A stretch of DNA of 64,000 nucleotides, taken from Gremmenia infestans. Taxonomy: Eukaryota > Ascomycota > Leotiomycetes > Helotiales > Hamatocanthoscyphaceae. Every line of letters begins with the position of its first letter. The first letter of the stretch is position 1. The DNA is taken from NCBI GenBank assembly GCA_032629725.1, contig JAFEVB010000025.1, positions 362,822 through 426,821 of the forward strand, in the 5' to 3' direction. The position numbers and the translations under genes are program-made. A model generated the notes under the pieces. It ran no database searches. It was not told the DNA's origin and saw only the letters and a list, made by a program, of their open reading frames with translations. Shown here piece after piece: positions 59,701 through 64,000 of the stretch.

Positions 59701-60881
59701 CTATTTTAGACTATATATTTAATATTAGTAGTAGTATAATTAGTTAGTTATCTAAGTGCTAATCTATTATCTTTTTCTTCTTTTATAAAGTAGAATATAT
59801 TAGCTAGACTAATACTATAAAAAAGATAATTTAGTTAAAATGTTTTTTAAAGTAAATATATAAGAGTTAATATAGCACTCTAATAGCTATAGTAATCTTC
59901 TATAATAACTAAAAATCTGTAATTCTATAGCTAGATTAAATATATTAAAATCTAGTATTATTTTATAAAATAAAAGATTAATACTAAAAAAGTTAAGCTT
60001 TAGTATATATTTATAAAAAAATAAGTTACTAATAGACTTACTAAAGCTTTTTATTAGAATAAATTTAAGATATTTTAAAAAGCAATTAGAGTTTATTAAA
60101 AGATCTAAAGTTATTTTATTAAAGCAGGTCTTAATATATAACTAGAAAAACAATTTCTTAAAAATATTTTTTTTTCTTTTATAATAATTTAATATACTTT
60201 TTAAAGTTAGTATATAATAACTTATATTATAAATATTACTATTTCTAATTCTTAGATTATATAACTATAGATTTATAAAGTTATATAAGCTTAAAGTTCT
60301 AATCTAATTAAAATACTTAGCTTTATACTACTATAGTTACTTTATATAAGCTATTCTATTAACTATCTACTAACTACTTATAATTAAGCGCTAGATTAGA
60401 TAACTTTATTTATATATATATAGCATCTACTCTACTTTCTCTTTTAACTTTAAAAAAACTCTAAAATTAATTATTACTATACTTAAAAAATTTAATAGCT
60501 ACTATTTCCTACTTTATAATAAGAATAAAATCTCTAGTTAAAATAAAAAGACTATATACTAAGTTAATTCTATAAATCTCTATATACTATATCTAGTAAA
60601 TCTTACTAATAGCTTCTTATATACTAATATTTAGAAGTATATATAGTTTATATAAGCTAGTATAGAAAATTATCTAGATAGTAAATAATATTTTAATAAT
60701 ATTCTTTATCTTTCAGCTAAAAGAAGAATAATATCTTAGCTTTTCTATTTCTATCTAATTATATATATAACTAGCTAGAAATATATAAACTAGAAAAACA
60801 CCTCTAATATATTTAAAGATTAGATAATTTTTATAAAATAATTTAAAAAGCTTATATTATAATAGAATATATAAATTAGTC
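56741..60881 (+). mobile_element. Heavily RIPped Copia-like LTR retrotransposon remains
   Basis: Extremely AT-rich. In the plus-strand frames at about 59100-60130, Ty1/copia pol hallmarks can still be read between stops: a degenerate YVDDLL-type RT box at about 59140; SYYLDIKT; LEYLKKVLENFNI-like spacing (EYLKKVLENFNIKNYK); a DIIYTISIVSKYLINP segment at about 59510; the Copia RNase H block YIFNISSSIIS at about 59726; and a following KAEYI..TNxIKKII..LK pattern. Terminal repeats could not be delimited, so the outer boundaries are those of the surrounding LINE copies. The part before about 59000 is unreadable. Confidence 0.65.
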
Positions 60882-61247
60882 TCTTCTAAATACCCCTGGT
60901 ATTGGCACCTTCCACCGCCCTCATATGGCTAGACCCACAAATATCGACCTCACGCTAGCCCATCGCTCTATAGCCAATCACATTCAAGACTGGGCTGTAG
61001 TAGAGGATATAGGCTCCGACCATTTAGGCATAGTCTTTACTATCCAAGGATCCCGAATAGGCTTAGCCGATCCACAGCCACCCGATTCGACACAAAACGC
61101 GCAGACTGGACCAAATTTGGTGAAAACACTATTCTGCCAGCTATCACCGCTCTAGGATTCACTGCATCGGCTAAGCTATAGCTTAAGTCGTAACTATAGC
61201 TTAAAAAGCTTAGAGCAAATCGACGCAAAACTAGCTATAAAGTAGCT

Positions 61248-62531
61248 TTGGACCAACTTGATGATATGGCGGAACGTTATACTAGCGCTATTTTATGCGC
61301 CGCACATGATTGCATACCCCAAATCCGGTTAGCGCCAAATGCCAAGCCGTGGTGGAACGATTCACTTAAAACACTCCGCCGAAACATGAATCACGCTAGG
61401 CTAGCCTCTATAAGAGCCTTTTCCGACCAGTCACACAGACGCTATACTAGTGCACGCAATATATACTTTCAGGCTATTAAAACAGCTAAAAAGGACCACT
61501 GGAACCAGTTTTTGGAAAAAGAGGATTCTAAATCGATTTTCAAAGCCCTAGCTTATACCAAGCCAAGGCGGTTAGAGCTAGTGCTAAATTTAAAGCTTTC
61601 TGCCACCCAATATGCAACTACATTCACCGCCAAATGCGACCTTTTCCGCCAGACACTCTTCCCTCCACCACCAGAAACGCCTAGCCCAAATTGGTCTAGT
61701 TATACTGCTTCTAGCGCTTGGAAGTGGCCTAAACTAGCTCTAGAGGAAGTCAAGCTAGCCTGTTCGAGTGAAATCAAATCCACTAGTCCTGGCCCCGACT
61801 ATATCACTCAAACCATTATCACCCACGCATACTCAGCATGCCCTTCCCAGATTTCACTCCTTTTTGAGACGCTAGTTAATACAGGCTACCACCTAAAATG
61901 CTGGCGCCAAGCGAATTGCGCTATACTACGCAAAAACAATAAACCCGACTATAAGCAGCCTAGCGCATATCGACCTATTTCACTTCTTAGCTGCTTAGGA
62001 AAGGTTAGCGAAAGGATCCTAGCTAAGCGTCTAGCGTATCTAGCGGAAACCACTCCAAATCTGCTGCATCCAAGCCAAATTGGTGGTCGACTTAAAAAGT
62101 CGGCTATTAACGCAGGCGCTATGCTAGCGGATTATGTCTATTCTAACCGCCAAAAGAAGAAGATTACTACTACGCTTCTACTAGACGTGAAAGGCGCATA
62201 TGACCACGTATCTAAGAATAGGCTCCTTATAGTGCTTAGGGACCTAGCACTTCCCGATTCGGTAATAAAGTGGGTCTCCTCTTTTATGAGCGGGCGGTCA
62301 CTTAAGCTTCTATTCGATGGCCAATCAGACGAAAACCAGCCTATACAGACCGGCATACCACAAGGCAGCCCGATTTCACCTATCCTCTTCCTTATTTATA
62401 TAAGAGGCCTATTTAGGTCACCAGCAGTGAAATTTATCTCTTATGTCGACGATATCACTCTCTCTACCGCATCGACTAGCCCTAGGAAAAACGTTAAAAT
62501 CCTGCAGCTAGTAGCTAGAGAGCTTTTTTAG
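61248..62531 (+). pseudogene. LINE copy D ORF2, RT segment open for 427 codons
   Basis: This open stretch holds the whole RT: the thumb-proximal LKTLRRNMNHARLAS region, YRPISLLSCLGKVSERIL, DVKGAYDHVSKNRLL, GIPQGSPISPILFLIYIRG and the catalytic FISYVDDITLS. It ends at a TAG (62529-62531) where copy B has CAG. Upstream (60882-61247) one or two single-base deletions and a TAG break the join to the endonuclease. Downstream, RNase H (63340-63720) is interrupted by TAA at about 63642 and further stops. This copy is therefore inactive but younger-looking than A and C. Confidence 0.88.
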
Positions 62532-63074
62532 CTAGCTAGCGAAAATGCAATCCAATTCGACCCAAAAAAGTTAGAGCTTATTCACTTCCATACGGGTGAA
62601 GCCGCTAAGCTAGCGCCACTTATACTACCAGACGGTACTATAGTCCCTCTAAAACAGACAGTTAAATGGCTCGGTATCCACTTTGATGCCCTATTACGAT
62701 TTAAGGAGCATATTACGATCCGTACCGCCCTGGCAAAATCCGCATTCGGCCGTATGTCTAGGCTAGCCAATAGTGAACAAGGGCTTAGCCCCACCGCCTT
62801 CAGATAGCTCTATTTAGCATGTATTACTAGCATGTCGGATTATGCATCGCCAATTTGGTGGCAGGGCTAAGCATACGCTAAATAGCATCTATAGCATCTC
62901 TAAAACCTAGCATTACGCAAAATCCTAGGGACTTTCCACACTAGTCCAATTCAGGCTATGGAGGTAGAAGCTAGCCTCTCACCGCCCGCAATACGCCTAG
63001 ATGCAGCCACCCGAAAATACGCTTTCCGCCTAGCTAAGCTAAGTCCAGACCATCCAGTTAATCGACAAATCAGC

Positions 63075-63128
63075 GATGCTAGCGATGCTAGCGATTCTAG
63101 CGATTCTAGCGATTCTAGCGATTTTAGC
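63075..63128 (+). repeat. 9-bp tandem repeat in LINE copy D ORF2 linker
   Basis: Two GATGCTAGC, three GATTCTAGC and one GATTTTAGC unit, encoding DASDASDSSDSSDSSDFS. Confidence 0.95.
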
Positions 63129-64000
63129 TCTTTTAGCTCCCCTCCCAAATATGGTCTTCAGAGGATTGCTAGCACTATAGCACCACTGCTTAGCTCTAAA
63201 ACCGAACCTATTTAGCACTTCTATTTTGCCCCCTGGGACCGCTCTGTGCCCTGGGCTACGCATATTGCTAAATTGCCTAAAGCGGAGGCTGCCACGGCAC
63301 ACCGCCTCCAGCTACAGACGCAATCGCTAAATCGGGTGTTATACTATACAGACGGGTCACAAATGCCAGATTCCACCGGTATTAGAGTGGGACTAGCAGG
63401 GTATAGTGGCGCTAGACGCTTTACTAGCTTAGCTCGTAATATAGGCCCACACCAAATTGTCTATAATGGAGAGCTAGAGGGTATCACTCTAGCCTTTAAG
63501 GATGCAACTAGACTTGGTCCAAATCGGGATATTAAAGTCTATACAGATAACCAAGCAGCGATTTATAGGCTAGCGCGGCCTTCCGATAATCCCGGCCAAT
63601 CACAGCAAATTCGGGCGATCGCAGCAGCAGCTAAAGTAGCCTAAAATGGATCCACGCTAGCAATAGAGTGGGTCCCTGGCCACTAAGATATCGATAGCAA
63701 TAAGGATGCAGACAGACTAGCTAAAACAGGCTCCAAATCACTACCGACCACCCAGACCGCCCTAGCTGCCACCACTAGTTATGCCTATATAGGTATAAAA
63801 ATCAACCAAATGCATCGACACGCGTGGTCTAGCGCTCTAGCTAGCGGTAAAGGCTACTATTTCGACTTTTTCAACCCTCGAATTCACTCCCGAATCCAGC
63901 TTCCCTAAAGCGGCTAGATCCACTGCTAGCGCCTTCTTTCAGCTAAAGCTAAAACACGGCTATTTCGGCTCTTACCTAAAGAGGTTTAAACGCGCTAGCT

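Larger units (their letters stand above)
60882..64000 (+). mobile_element. LINE copy D, 5'-truncated, running off the window end
   Basis: Matches copy B from about position 51628 onward (endonuclease C terminus, RT, linker, RNase H and C-terminal region) and ends at the window edge. The 5' truncation abuts RIPped Copia DNA, as is usual for LINE insertions. It carries fewer RIP stops than copy B in the RT. Confidence 0.9.

Overview
The window is nuclear DNA of a filamentous ascomycete (Pezizomycotina). Evidence: genes with many short GT..AG introns (about 46-105 nt, with CTAAC/CTGAC-like branch points), typical fungal families (CFEM/PTH11-type receptor, DyP peroxidase, galactose-oxidase-like enzyme, cytochrome P450, PHS-type MFS permease) and long AT-rich tracts with the CpA-to-TpA decay of repeat-induced point mutation (RIP). 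A leotiomycete would fit, but the sequence does not prove it.

Gene-rich part (1-37.8 kb). In order: an unrecognised 884-aa acidic protein (+), a putative amidoligase (-), a GT17-like glycosyltransferase (-), a PTC7-like mitochondrial PP2C phosphatase (-), a JAC1/HSCB-type J-protein (-), an SDR-family protein lacking canonical active-site residues (+), a PHS/PHO84-like MFS transporter (-), a broken and internally inverted RHS/Tc-toxin-like gene (20.98-22.43 kb), a galactose-oxidase-like copper radical oxidase (-), a DyP-type peroxidase (+), an MFS transporter with a 15-nt exon (+), a cytochrome P450 (-) and a CFEM-PTH11-like receptor (+). PTC7 and JAC1 are mitochondrial housekeeping functions. 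The other genes do not form an obvious pathway; the block reads as ordinary core and accessory fungal genes with AT-rich RIP patches between them.

Transposon-rich part (37.8-64 kb). A minus-strand non-LTR retrotransposon of Tad1/I type (copy A) starts at about 40.33 kb and is split inside its RNase H domain by a complete chromodomain Ty3/gypsy element (41437-47891). That element has two 433-bp LTRs and a 5-bp target duplication ATAGA. A nearly full-length plus-strand LINE (copy B, 49318-55394, ending in an AAAT tail) lies between copy A and a minus-strand 5' fragment of the same family (copy C, 55395-56740). A heavily RIPped Copia-like element fills 56.74-60.88 kb, and a 5'-truncated plus-strand LINE (copy D) runs off the window end.

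The most interesting observation is a single reading frame of about 195 codons inside the gypsy element, antisense to gag-pol. Its only interruptions are RIP-type stops, and its cysteine positions match the spacing of a fungal Zn(II)2Cys6 cluster. Other notable points are the inverted tail of the RHS-like pseudogene, an ATGA stop/start overlap between the two LINE ORFs, and the SDR protein that has lost its catalytic lysine.

All gene models were built by eye from reading frames, splice consensus and expected family motifs. No database search was run.
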